A stretch of 64,000 nt of DNA from Cyrtodaria siliqua. Lineage: Eukaryota; Mollusca; Bivalvia; Adapedonta; Hiatellidae. Below, piece after piece: positions 33,491 to 44,758 of the stretch. The stretch is taken from the NCBI GenBank assembly GCA_037043455.1, contig JAWPHD010005587.1, positions 18,501 through 82,500 on the forward strand, written 5' to 3'. Each line of letters starts with the position of its first letter. The first letter of the stretch is position 1. The notes beneath the pieces are model-generated. The model searched no databases, was not told the DNA's origin, and saw only the letters and a list, made by a program, of their open reading frames with translations. The translations under genes were made by a program, and so were the position numbers.

Positions 33491-34336
33491 ACGTTATTGT
33501 TTTTCTGCCACTGCTCTAGTGATATGAGCGAGATGGCACCTGAAACAATGCAGGGGGGTCATGATGAAGACCTTTAATGAGCATGAACAAAAAATGATAA
33601 AACGAACATGAATTCGGTGGGGGGGGGGTTCTAACCCCTCTGCCTTCCCTGCCAACAGGATCTGCAGTGGCCCTATTCTTTGCCCCCGTAACCACACGGG
33701 GCTCCATGCAAACAAACAAATCCATTAGTTTTTCTACATACAAATTTTATCAATCATTAATTATAATTGCTTTTGCATATTAGTAATTAATTTGTTGATT
33801 ACATTTCACAAATAATACTTATTTAAACCAATGGTAGAATAATGAAGTAAAATGAAAAATCTACATTTTATATAATTATATGCAAGACGAAATAATACCG
33901 GATATAAAACATATATACTCTCAAGATATTGTTTCACCAAAATCTTTTAAAAGTAAAATTAATGGATATAAAAACGCATAAAAATATTGCCGATGAATAT
34001 ATAAAAGCAAATTCCCACATACACGCTTAAAGACATCCCACCAGCCTAATCCATCCTATAGAAATAGTGGGGGCATAATTATGATTGTTTTTTTCATGCA
34101 TTGTGACAAGTACGAGAATTTCATGCAAAATTGGAGATTGGTATGTACTGTTATATTATGAGGCCCCGACAAACAATTTTAAATCCGATTTAATTAATTC
34201 TAAATTTTATGTGTAACAGTACCAGCATGATTTAATTTCAATATGTTTAGTATTGATTTTGGTTAAGTTTAAGACAGCATATATTATATCTTTAATTTAA
34301 TAATAATTATGTGTAAACTTACATTAATTGGGTCTT
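33491..34336. other. AT-rich intergenic, nothing recognised
   Basis: No supported feature apart from the G run near 33616. Confidence 0.45.
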
Positions 34337-34609
34337 CTAAAATGGTCTCCAAATACAGTCTTTGAACAATAAACTGACCCATCTTAACCAAATTCGATTT
34401 CGGTATCCATAGGATGATCGACGTGCGTTGTCCAAACTATTTTTTTCATTCCAATGACACACAGCTAAGTTTGTTTTTAAAATGTACTGTATATCACCAC
34501 AATAACCTATCCTATTGTCGTGAAAAATGTTTAGTGTGTTATTAAAAGATTCCACTAAATAAGAGTCCATACTGAAAATGTAATTCTGGGGGAGTTTTGT
34601 AAACGTCAA
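34337..34609 (-). pseudogene. Possible transposase C-terminal fragment
   Basis: A 90-codon frame contains SFNNTLNIFHDNRIGY followed, after about ten residues, by LAVCHWNE. The pairing of S-F-N-N-x-L with a later L-A-V-x-x-W-N-E resembles the end of DDE-type transposase-derived proteins of invertebrates; the recall is from memory and no catalytic triad is present. The far C-terminus (RNRIWLRWVSLLFKDCIW) is basic and aromatic. Sequence upstream on the minus strand is not coding. No TIRs were tied to it. Confidence 0.35.
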
Positions 34610-35106
34610 AACTTTTGATTGTCATAATAAAAGCTGTTTTGTAAAAGGGTCTGTTATGATAATACAACTTGGCTCATAATTTTGATCTGTTTTTCATCTG
34701 GATGCTGGATCCTAATTGAGAGAAAATAGCATACATGGGACATATGTGGGACTAGAAAGGATATTTTGTCATGATTGTAATGTTGTTTATGGTGTATTAT
34801 TTCAGTCTATACCTATTTGTTATAATAAAATAAATTGAATTTGCAGATTTTACCTTTTTAATCTGCCATATTTAAATGTTTCTATTCGAAACAGTAAAAT
34901 GAACATTTAGCAATTGTAAGAAACATTGCACATTGTAGTCTTATATAAAATTATGTCAGGGCCTCAATAAATATTTTCCACAGTAGAGGATTAACAAGTC
35001 TGTGATGGTCTCTAGGTGTAAAATGTCCGTGATCTTTTGATTCTGGTGTGATGTCTTTAATAGCTTTGAAAAATAGAGAGCACCCGGTCACATGCTTATT
35101 GAAGTG
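34610..35106. other. AT-rich intergenic, nothing recognised
   Basis: No supported feature. Confidence 0.45.
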
Positions 35107-35943
35107 TGAGGCCAGATTTTTTTTTATAGTTTTATGAGAGGTTTTGATAAAAAATGCAGTAGGAGGAGGAAATAAAAATAAAAAAGGGAAATTTCAGATT
35201 TTTTTATTTTCATAAAACAAGTTTTTCTCATAACATTAATATTAAACGTATTGCTTCATTTCTTATGTTGATTTGTTTTCAATTTGATTTGCATATATAT
35301 GTAACCAACATCCATTTTATGTTAAAACTGCCTACATGTTATCTTAAATTCACAAACCGTTCTTGAAAATACCTTCCACTCTTGAGAATTGGTTTGATTG
35401 ACTGTCAGATTAATATATTTTTGAGTATGTATTTTACAGGAATTATCACAAATTTGCTATTAAACACACTTCAAATCGAAAAACAAAATATAATACATCA
35501 ACTTGAAATTATTAAATGTTTATCTTTCATAGTTGCAAGAATAATAGACACATTTTTCCATGACCTAATAATATTCTCAAGAAAGGTTTATGAACTCAAG
35601 GCCTAGTAGAACGAAATAGGTATTGTGGTGTTCAATGGTATGCATTAAATTGTGTTTGTAAACATGTTTATTAAAGAGACTAAATCAATACTTAGATTTC
35701 CGACCTTACAAAGTAAATACTAAGTCATAATCCAAATTTTAAAAAATATAAGTGTGTGATTTTACGTTATTGTGAAAATAAGTTTTAGGATAGGCACAAC
35801 TTTTTTTAAAAAAACCCAGATGTAGCAGATCGAACAGGAGGAAAAAATAAAATAAAATTCACAATTTCGACTTTTATTTTTATTTCAGTTTTTGCAAAAT
35901 TTAGGCTCTCCCGTAAATCTATAAAAAAACACCTCTGGCCTGA
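35107..35943. mobile_element. Element with ~50 bp imperfect inverted ends
   Basis: TGAGGCCAGA at 35107 is matched inverted at 35934-35943, and similarity continues inward over about 50 bases (TTTTTTTTATAGTTTTATGA against TTTTTTTATAGATTTACGG). The interior of about 740 bases is AT-rich with no transposase. Target duplication is unclear. The right end, CAGGCCAGAGGTGTTTTT reversed, looks like hAT-type ends. Confidence 0.45.
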
Positions 35944-36275
35944 GGTACTGAATCACGATCAAGTGCCTTCAGCAAAATTTTACTAGTAGATGCTTGAAAG
36001 AAAAAAGAAATGGCCTTTTTGTCGGCTGTTTGACACAAATTAATGCCATTTAAAGAAGGCAGAAGCAATGTTGAATGTAAGGGGAAGTACACACTATTGT
36101 TTATGGTAATGAGTAAAGAGTAAACATTTTACATTAATGCTTTGTCCAAAACTTGTTTTTAAGAATACACATTTTGTAAGTTTAAATACTTAATGTCTTG
36201 TTTTTTTCATGCATACAACACGCATCATGCCATGCATACAACACGCACCATGCTAGTTATCTGGAGAATTGCATG
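35944..36275. other. Intergenic, nothing recognised
   Basis: The word GCATACAACACGCA is duplicated near 36211-36247. No gene. Confidence 0.45.
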
Positions 36276-36279
36276 TTAA

Positions 36280-36528
36280 CCCTTAACCCGCTACATATAT
36301 ATAATGGACCATTCTTTCTTTGAATTTAGAACATTCCATTTATGTGACAAAGGGGTGTTTGGGGGGAAATCAGTGATCAGCAGCCGGACATTGTAAACCC
36401 AGGTCATCCTGCGAGTAACGCGCGAGTAACTCGCAGGCTGATCAGGGTTTACAATGAGTTACTCGCAGGATGATCTGGGTTTATAATGGATGTAAAGGCT
36501 ATTATAGCCGTGCTTAGCGGGTTAAGGG
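36280..36528. mobile_element. piggyBac-like MITE with internal palindrome
   Basis: TTAA (36276-36279 and 36529-36532) flanks inverted ends CCCTTAACCCGCTA. TTAA duplication and CCCT ends are piggyBac hallmarks. Inside, 36389-36419 and 36458-36488 are 31-base arms that match inverted with two mismatches (CATCCTGCGAGTAAC against GTTACTCGCAGGATG). The 38 bases between hold further GCGAGTAAC/ATTGTAAACCC copies, so several alternative hairpins are possible. No coding capacity in 249 bases. Confidence 0.7.
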
Positions 36529-36579
36529 TTAATACTTTTATTGACAGGGTTTCAACATGGTGTACTCAGATTGTAATTC

Positions 36580-36874
36580 AGACTACTGCTATAGGCAACT
36601 GCTTTCTTTCAGGGCTGAGTGCAAACCCTATAACCAGTACCATGGAACTCAGCAGACTACTACTATAGGCAACTGCTTTCTTTCAGGGCTGAGTGCAAAC
36701 CCTATAACCAGTACCATGGAACTCAGCAGACTACTACTATAGGCAACTGCTTTCTTTCAGGGCTGAGTGCAAACCCTATAACCAGTACCATGGAACTCAG
36801 CAGACTACTACTATAGGCAACTGCTTTCTTTCAGGGCTGAGTGCAAACCCTATAACCAGTACCATGGAACTCAG
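36580..36874. repeat. 74 bp tandem repeat, 4 copies
   Basis: Units begin CAACTGCTTTCTTTCAGGGC at 36596, 36670, 36744 and 36818 and are nearly identical. Each contains CTGAGT and, 27 bases later, ACTCAG, and the palindrome CCATGG. Confidence 0.95.
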
Positions 36875-36964
36875 TTGTCGTTATTAAGTGGTTGTCAAAA
36901 CAGTAAGTTGTCTATTTACTTTAAAACAATGATTATTTGATTTTGGGTATTTACTAAACTTAAT

Positions 36965-37692
36965 ACAGACCCAGTTGCGTTCAAGTACCCCAAAAATGCA
37001 TTGCGTTTGTGTTTCGTTTGTGTTCTGTTTGCGCTCCGTTTGCATTCCATTTGCATTTCATTTTTATAAATTCATTTTTTAAAATGCAAATCATTTGCGT
37101 TCTTGAATGCATTCATCGTTTATAAACGAAACTATGCATTCATTTAAATGCACGGATCTGCATTCCAGAATGCGTGCATTTGAATGCACAAACGGACAAA
37201 AATGTATTCGTGTTCATTCGTCTCTCACGATTAAATGACGCATGATATCCAATCATATGATTTTTATCACGTGTCAGTGATTTGTGAAATAATTTTAAGT
37301 TTGTGCTACACAATAAATATTGAATCAATAAAAATGAAAGGAAATGTGTAATCGTGCTTCAGCGATTCTAAAATACCATTTACACAGTGTAATTCTTTAT
37401 ATTAAAATTCTGAAAAACGTACTTCGTTTAAATCGAGACTTTAATTATCAACTCAACTGGATAATACTAGAAGTTATCCGAAATAGCCAAATGCATTTGC
37501 GTTCGTCTTGTTCGTTTTCAGCAATTTAGCATTTTAAAAAATCAATGTTTAAAAAGCTGAACGCTGAAAATGAAATGAAGGAATGCAACGAACGAAATAC
37601 ATTTTTAAAATATAGGTCATACACCGTTCATTCTGCATTCATTCTGCATTCATGCTGCATTTATTTGGGTACTTAAATGCAGCTGGGTCTGT
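36965..37692. mobile_element. 728 bp element with 27 bp TIRs, TGCATT-rich ends
   Basis: 36965-36991 (ACAGACCCAGTTGCGTTCAA...) and 37666-37692 match inverted at 23 of 27 positions. Next to both ends, TGCATTC-, TTTGCATT- and TTCGTTTG-like words are repeated many times. No transposase frame and no clear target duplication. Confidence 0.6.
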
Positions 37693-38672
37693 TTATCTTT
37701 TTTAGCTTAACCTTTTTAAAAATAAGGGAGCTTGTGTAAGCACCCAGCCTACATCAAACTCTGCAAGTCAGCTGTGTTTGCAGGTCTACATTTCTTGTCC
37801 TAATTCAACCATATTTGGGCATATAAGTGTACCTCAGCCAAAGGGTCAAAGGTGAGTTATTGTGTTCACTCTTCGTCCATCCATTCGGTCCGCTTCACCC
37901 AATATGGCAACCGTCACCATAAATAGTTGAAACCTTAAAAAAATCTTCTCGAAACCTGAAATTGATTTAGTATGCTTTTGGGCTTGGGCTGTTATTTTGG
38001 CTTATCTATGGAACCTAAATTTAAATTAATTGTCCATGCTCAGCCAAATGTTGGCCTGGCTCTTCCTGAATCTGCTGAAAATATATATATATTTTTTATC
38101 TGACATGGATTTCTATTTATTTTATACACACATTTTTAAGAAATTGAACATAATACAAACAAATGCTCACAATTTACATTGTATATCCATCTCTCAGAAC
38201 CAAACGAAGAAAATATACAGCTTTATCATGTTTTTAACAATCTCAATATGTTGTTTGAATGTAACGTTGGTTTAAACTAACGTAATTGTTGTTTTGGATG
38301 TTTTCCGACGTTGAAAAACATTTATAAAATGACATCCTAACGGTTGAAGGACTTGACGTCATAGGTCTTGCTAGCATTTTTAAAACTCCTCAGTAACCAA
38401 TCAGCATATATGAAGTGTTATTTGTTCAAATAATCTTTTGTTAATTTATCAGTGATCAAAAATCATCAACCATCCACCATATTTCATTTTGAAAATTATT
38501 CTTACGTAAGGGATGAAATACAAAATTTAAATCGTGCACATGATGCACAGGCCGTGGCATATGTACTCGGGAACACATACCACTTTCCGTCTTAATTTAG
38601 TCCACGTTTACGAAAAGAGGAGTGTGTAGACGCTGTCAGATAGCCGTTAAATTTTTTCCGCAGCGTTTGGTA
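37693..38672. other. Intergenic with a dispersed-repeat fragment
   Basis: 37720-37950 carries dispersed-repeat phrases (CTCAGCCAAAGGGTCAAAGG, then GGTGAGTTATTGTG). The rest is AT-rich with no supported gene. Confidence 0.45.
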
Positions 38673-39920
38673 CCGTATTTTACCTTGTATAGTACGCAGT
38701 TTTTTGACCACTTTTACGGTTTCCGAAAGTGGGGTGCGTACAATATAAGGAAACAATAAAAAGAACTTTTTTTTTTCTTGCAGAAAATCGATGTCTGGGA
38801 AGAAAAACCTTGACGACGAACAGACATCGAGACAGAAAATTGTGAATACCGATAATACTCAATTTTTTCGTAATTTACTCGCTTCATATAAGTAATATAT
38901 TGACTTAATTCGAATTATAAATGAATAAAGTGTATTATGATGCTTGTTTTTGTATAAATGTTTGCATGTTTGTTGTAAAACTTCAATAAATTGTGTGAAA
39001 AATCGTCCCTCGATTTTGTTGTTTATATCGCGTGACGTAATATCACGTGACTTCCAGCTGTTTAGACTGGTACATGTAGTATTGTTACAGTTCTATTCTA
39101 TTCTAATATTTATAGGATTTTATTTAATATTTTATAAAAAATTAACGAAGTTTTTGCTTTATTTTGAAAGACATATATTTTAGACGGCGTAGAAAGGCAG
39201 AATCACAATACTTTGAAATGGCAATTATTCAATAATGCTTGTGAAAACATGCTTACCGGTACACGTTTGATGATTGATAATTGGGCCAAACAAGATCGCA
39301 CCTCGGCTGCAGTATAGACACACTTTAAACACGAATAGAGTGGGTTATTCTATTTCTATAATCCTTTGAAGTTGCCGCAAGTAGCGACTATTTCTGAGGA
39401 TGCACTTTGACACGTTGTGTGACCTTTACCAGATTTAGCCACGGGGTACAGGTAACTGATCACACGATACACTTATGATACACGTATGATAAGCACTGGT
39501 TCCCGTGAATACACAATGTTAGTATAATCGGCGTAATGGATAGCGGTAACCAACGACTTTGTTGTATTTGTTTTAGTAGATGTAATTATCGGATTACGGA
39601 CAATTATCTGCGGCATTATAATCAGCTCTTTGATGAGTTGATGAGATGATACAAGATAGGTACTCCCCTGAAGATTGGCAATTAATGTTTGAAGTAATTA
39701 TATTGTTCCGGTGTTGTTTTCTTTTGTACGCTAATTTTCTCGATCGTGATTTGTTTTTAAATATTTTTTTTAACCTTTTATTTTCGTCGAATGATTCATC
39801 TAGGAAAACTAATATTTTGATGCGTATAATACACGGAAACAACTTTTTTACCCCAGTTTTGACCTCTGAGAAGGGTGTGCGTACTATACACGGGTGCGTA
39901 TGATACAAGGTAAAATACAA
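38673..39920. mobile_element. Tc/mariner- or pogo-like element, TA flanked
   Basis: The ends 38673-38698 and 39895-39920 match inverted at 22 of 26 positions around the core GTATTTTACCTTGTAT. TA lies directly outside both ends (38671-38672, 39921-39922), as in Tc1/mariner/pogo insertions. Subterminal GGTGCGTAC-like words recur (about 38742, 39880, 39891). Interior frames of up to 108 codons have no DDE motif I recognise, so it is probably non-autonomous. Confidence 0.55.
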
Positions 39921-39922
39921 TA

Positions 39923-40529
39923 TCTGTCCATCTTGGCATGCATAAAATTTAATGCACTATAGCAAGACTAGTTCAGCATCTGAGAGAGACTGTATTGACC
40001 AACAACTTTCCTAAACAAGGACATCCAGGTGTTACGTCACGTCAAGATGACGCGTATTTTCGTCTCAAGCACCTAAGGCAGCGCTTCTGCACCCCAGCAA
40101 AATCTGCTTTGAAACCATTTTGAAACCATCGTGAACATAAGGGGTCCTCCTAACAACCGAATACATGCCAGGACCATTTCTAACCGAATACGTTGTTAGT
40201 ATATGCTGCCGGCATTGTATGACGTAACGCTTGTGTGTTTATTTCTTGTACAAATGCAGTGAAATACAGGCATTGGTTTCCTTCCGCGCATATCTATGAG
40301 TACATAAAATGTTTTGACTTTAACATCCTCTTGGCTTTCATGGCAGCCAAATTATGATAGCCTATGTAGAAATATGGTTGGTAACTCGGTGTAGCTGAGA
40401 TTTAGCATGGTTGCCTTTCTGCATGGGCATCAACCCTATCCCCCCACCTCCAACCCCACTCCAACCCCATCCCAACATAAAAGTCTTCACATCCATACAT
40501 AAATACTTCTGTAAATAGTGTGACTTCAA
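39923..40529. other. Intergenic, nothing recognised
   Basis: A CCCCACCTCCAACCCCACTC run lies at about 40441-40475. No gene. Confidence 0.45.
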
Positions 40530-41789
40530 ACGCTCATCATGCACTCATTTCAAATCGCATGTCATATACTCATTTCAAATCGCATGTCATATACTCATTT
40601 CAAATTGCATGTCATGTAATCATTTCAAATCACATGTCATATACTCATTTCAAATCGTATGTCATATACTCATTTCAAATTGTATGTCATGTACTCATTT
40701 CAAATCGCATGTCATGTAATCATTTCAAATCACATGTCATATACTCATTTCAAATCGCATGTCATGTACTCATTTCAAATCGCATGTCATATACTCATTT
40801 CAAATCGCATGTCATGTAATCATTTCAAATCGCATGTCATTCACTCATTTAAGATTGCATGTCATGTACTCATTTCAAATTGCATGTTATGTACTCATTT
40901 TAAATCACATGTCATATACTCATTTCAAATCGCATGTCATATACTCATTTCAAATCGCATGTCATATACTCATTTCAAATCGCATGTCATGTACTCATTT
41001 CAAATCGTATGTCATGTACTCATTTCAAATCGCATGTCATGTACTCATTTCAAATCGCATGTCATATACTCATTTCAAATCGCAAGTCATGTAATCATTT
41101 CAAATCACATGTCATCCACTCATTTCAAATCGCTTGTCATGTACTCATTTCAAATCGCATGTCATGTACTCATTTCAAATCACATGTCATATACTCATTT
41201 CAAATCGCAAGTCATGTAATCATTTCAAATCACATGTCATCCACTCATTTCAAATCGCTTGTCATGAACTCATTTCAAATCGTATGTCATGTACTCATTT
41301 CAAATCGCAAATCATATGCTCATTTCAAATCGTATATCATGTACTCATTTCAAATTGCTTGTCATGTACTCATTTCAAATTGCATGTCATGCACTCATTT
41401 CGAAGTGCATGGCATGTACTCATTTCAAATTGCATGTCATGTACTCATTTCAAATTGCATGTCATTTACTCATTTCAAATCACTTGTCATGTACTCATTT
41501 CAAATCGCATGTCATATACTCATTTCAAATCGCATGTCATGTACTCATTTCAAATCGCATGTCATATACTCATTTCAAATCACATGTCATGTACTCATTT
41601 CAAATCGTATGTCATGTACTCATTTCAAATCGCATGTCATGCTCATTTCAAATTGTATGTCATGTACTCATTTCAAATCACATGTCATATGCTCATTTCA
41701 AATCGCATGTCATATGCTCATTTCAAATCGTATGTCATGTACTCATTTCAAATCGCATGTCATGTACTCATTTCAAATCGCATGTCATG
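40530..41789. repeat. 25 bp satellite, left block (~50 units)
   Basis: The unit is TCATTTCAAATCGCATGTCA plus TGTAC. Variation is mostly CG/CA, CG/TG and TG/TA changes. As 25 is not a multiple of three, frames cycle over 75 bases and make long spurious His/Ser/Phe-rich proteins. Confidence 0.95.
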
Positions 41790-42421
41790 CAGTGCCCCAG
41801 ATAACTTTTGGACCTATTGGGTATTTCACTCATGAAATTAAAATTAATTGAGTGAATTTCAAATTTTCAAAAATAATAGGGTGATTTTGGGATCAATTGT
41901 AAAACAAGCAAGGTAACTTACCCGTCTTTATGTGAGCTTTATTGACTTGTTATTCATGGCAGTGCTTTGTCAATGATTAATCATTATTAAGGAATAATTT
42001 CCATAGAAACACTAATCACATGTGTTAATTTCAGAAGTGTTTCTTAATGGTAACTCGCTTGTCGGTTTACGTCCCCGTTTCGACATTTTAATCGTCTGCA
42101 CAACGCAAACACTGGTATAGCCTACATATTCAACTATATAGCGTTCTCTTTTACTGCTCCACTTTATCGATAATTATGTAACGTCCCAGTCAAGATAAAC
42201 ACCGGAAGTAAAATCTGCTTTTTGTAAATGTTGGAATACGCACGAAAACATCAATCCATAATCATTTGAACACTTTGATTGTCGATACGTTCAAAAATTA
42301 AAATGTTTGAGTGAAAAGAAAATTGCTTGCCTATCTGGTATGCATGTCATGGCGATTAATTGGGTATTTGGCAATTTTAATTGAGTAAAATACGCAGATA
42401 CGCTGCTTATCTGGGGCACTG
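41790..42421. mobile_element. 632 bp hAT-like element inside the satellite
   Basis: Perfect 15-base inverted ends CAGTGCCCCAGATAA. GTCATG flanks both sides (41784-41789, 42422-42427). Removing the element and one GTCATG leaves a normal 25 bp unit in register, which supports a 6-base target duplication. CAGTG ends are typical of hAT elements; most hATs duplicate 8 bases, though groups with 5 or 6 are on record as I recall. There is no transposase frame in the interior. Confidence 0.8.
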
Positions 42422-43310
42422 GTCATGTACACATTTCAAATCGCATGTCATGCACTCATTTCAAATCGCATGTCATGTACTCATTTCAAATTGCATGTCA
42501 TGTACTCATTTCAAATTGCATGTCATGTACTCATTTCAAATCGCTTGTCATGTACTCATTTCAAATCGCATGTCATATACTCATTTCAAATCGGATGTCA
42601 TGTACTCATTTCAAATCGCATCTCATATACTCATTTCAAATCGCATGTCATGTACTCATTTCAAATCGCATGTCTCATACTCATTTCAAATCGCATGTCA
42701 TGTACTCATTTCAAATCCCATGTCACATGCCCATTTCAAATCGTATGTCATATGCTCATTTCAAATTGCATGTCATGTACTCATTGCAAATTGCATGTCA
42801 TATGCCCATTTCAAATCGCATGTCATGTGCTCATTTCAAATCGCATGTCATATGCTCATTTCAAATCGCATGTCATTTACTCATTTCAAATCGCATGTCA
42901 TGTACTCATTTCAAATCGCATGTCATGTACTCATTTCAAATCGCATGTCATGTACTCATTTCAAATCGCATGTCATTTACTCATTTCAAATCGCATGTCA
43001 TATGCTCATTTCAAATCGCATGTTATGTACTCATTTCAAATCGCATGTTATGTACTCATTTCAAATCGCATGTTATGTACTCATTTCAAATCGCATGTCA
43101 TGTACTCATTTCAAATCGCATGTCATGTACTCATTTCAAATCGCAGGTTATGTACTCATTTCAAATCGCATGTTATGTACTCATTTCAAATCGCATGTTA
43201 TGTACTCATTTCAAATCGCATGTCATGTACTCATTTCAAATCGCATGTCATGTACTCATTTCAAATCGCATGTTATGTACTCATTTCAAATCGCATGTCA
43301 TACTTCATAC
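42422..43310. repeat. 25 bp satellite, right block (~35 units)
   Basis: Continuation of the array at 40530 in the same orientation and phase. Towards the right the CATGTCATG word is more often CATGTTATG, marking a local subfamily at about 43020-43290. Confidence 0.95.
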
Positions 43311-43338
43311 TTATTTCAGATTGCTGATCATGTGCTCG

Positions 43339-43442
43339 TTTCAGATGCTATAGTTACTGCACTGTTTCAGATGCTATAGTTACTGCACTGTTTCAGATGC
43401 TATAGTTACTGCACTGTTTCAGATGCTATAGTTACTGCACTG
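43339..43442. repeat. 26 bp tandem repeat, 4 copies
   Basis: TTTCAGATGCTATAGTTACT plus GCACTG, at 43339, 43365, 43391 and 43417, essentially identical. The first unit shares TTTCAGAT with the decayed end of the 25 bp array, so it may have grown from that edge. Confidence 0.95.
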
Positions 43443-43855
43443 TAAAATATTTTATTCCATTTTTATACTCTTTGAACTTACCCGTTTCTTTTTCCTCAAT
43501 TAAAACAAGATAGCTTAGCTTTTATAATTACAGAGCATAACACTAAAATGAGAATAAAAATTGTATCAGTAGACTGTAATTCCATTGAAAGACAATACGC
43601 TATACTTGGAAACAAGTGAAGTCACCAAGCAATATTTATTATAAACTTTCCAGTGAAATAGTGGATTTTATGATTAAAATAAAACCTTATATTTTCATTG
43701 CTTATATTTCACAAGTGAAAATATATTTTCACTCAATATGATGTCAGGCAACTGTTGTCGTTGTTGTCGTTGTTGATGTTATTGACGTCATTGTTTTGGC
43801 GCATTATATTTTTTCTGCATAAATTTCCAGGTTGTGAGTATGGTTGTGAATATAT
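43443..43855. other. AT-rich intergenic, nothing recognised
   Basis: A GTTGTCGTTGTTGTCGTTGT tract lies at about 43754-43775, and a CACAAGTGAAAATATATTTT / TTTTCACTC inverted word near 43715. No gene. Confidence 0.5.
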
Positions 43856-44033
43856 AATACATAGAGGATATGTGTTGGTTTGTCGTGAATATAGGATTTA
43901 TTTTCATCTCGAAGTAAGAAAACTGAAATATTTTGGCTCGTGCTAAAGCACTCGTGAAAATATAAGTTTTCTCACTTCTCGATGAAAATAGATCCTATAT
44001 TCACTCAAAACAAACAAATATCCTCTATGTATT
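43856..44033. mobile_element. Fold-back element, 69 bp arms
   Basis: 43856-43924 and 43965-44033 are inverted copies agreeing at about 60 of 69 positions, with a 40-base loop. The loop contains another inverted repeat, GTGCT-AA-AGCAC. The reading frames on both strands encode the same peptide words because of this symmetry. Confidence 0.85.
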
Positions 44034-44099
44034 TGTGTGCAATAAACCCACTGAATGTGATAAACTAGATGTATCATTTTTAGCTGGACTATTCGAAGA

Positions 44100-44690
44100 A
44101 TAAGAAAGCTTATGTAATCACTCCGGCATCGGCGTCGGTGTCCCACATCAAGGTCTGCGTGTAAGCTGTGTGTACAAGTCTATGTCTCTTACATTTCTTA
44201 TCCTAGCACAACCAAATTTGGCCATGGGCTTCCTTATAGCATTATCTTAAGGGCTGCATAAGCAATTTTAGTTCCTGTAACGCATGGGCTCCCATGGAAC
44301 CCAAGTTCTTAGCCCATAAAATGTGTCCCATTTCACATCAAATTTTGTGTGTAAGCTGTGTTTACAAGTCTATATCTCTTACATTTCTTATCCTAGCATA
44401 ACCAAATTTGGCCATGAGCTTCCTTATAGCATTATCTTAAGGTTTGCTTAAGTAATTTTGGTTCCTGTAACCCCTGGGCTCCCTTGGAACCCAAATTCTG
44501 ATAGCCCTTAAAATGTGTCTATTTCGCATCAAATTTTGCGCGTAAGCTGTGTTTACAGGTCTATATCTCCTACATTTCTTGTCCTAGCTCAAGTAAATTT
44601 GAGAATTGGTTTCCTTATAGTATGTTGTAAAGGGTTGCGTAAGTAATTTTGTCTCCATGGAACCCAAATTGTGATAGCCCTAAAATATGC
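44100..44690 (+). repeat. ~190 bp dispersed monomers, 3 copies
   Basis: GTAAGCTGTGTTTACAAG, CTTACATTTCTTATCCTAGC and CCTTATAGCATTATCTTAAG recur at about 44162, 44351 and 44541. Non-coding. Confidence 0.8.
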
Positions 44691-44758
44691 AATAAAGGCA
44701 GAATGAGAAGGAGTATGAGAGAGATATAGAGATCTGTAGCTTTTCCAATTCGTATCAT

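Noticed and set aside
39594..39920. 108-codon minus frame as a transposase
   Set aside because: Basic composition only; no DDE or helix-turn-helix motif could be recognised and it overlaps the TIR.
40520..43379. Large His/Phe/Ser-rich frames of 170-332 codons
   Set aside because: Produced by a 25-base satellite; the same peptide words appear in all three plus frames.
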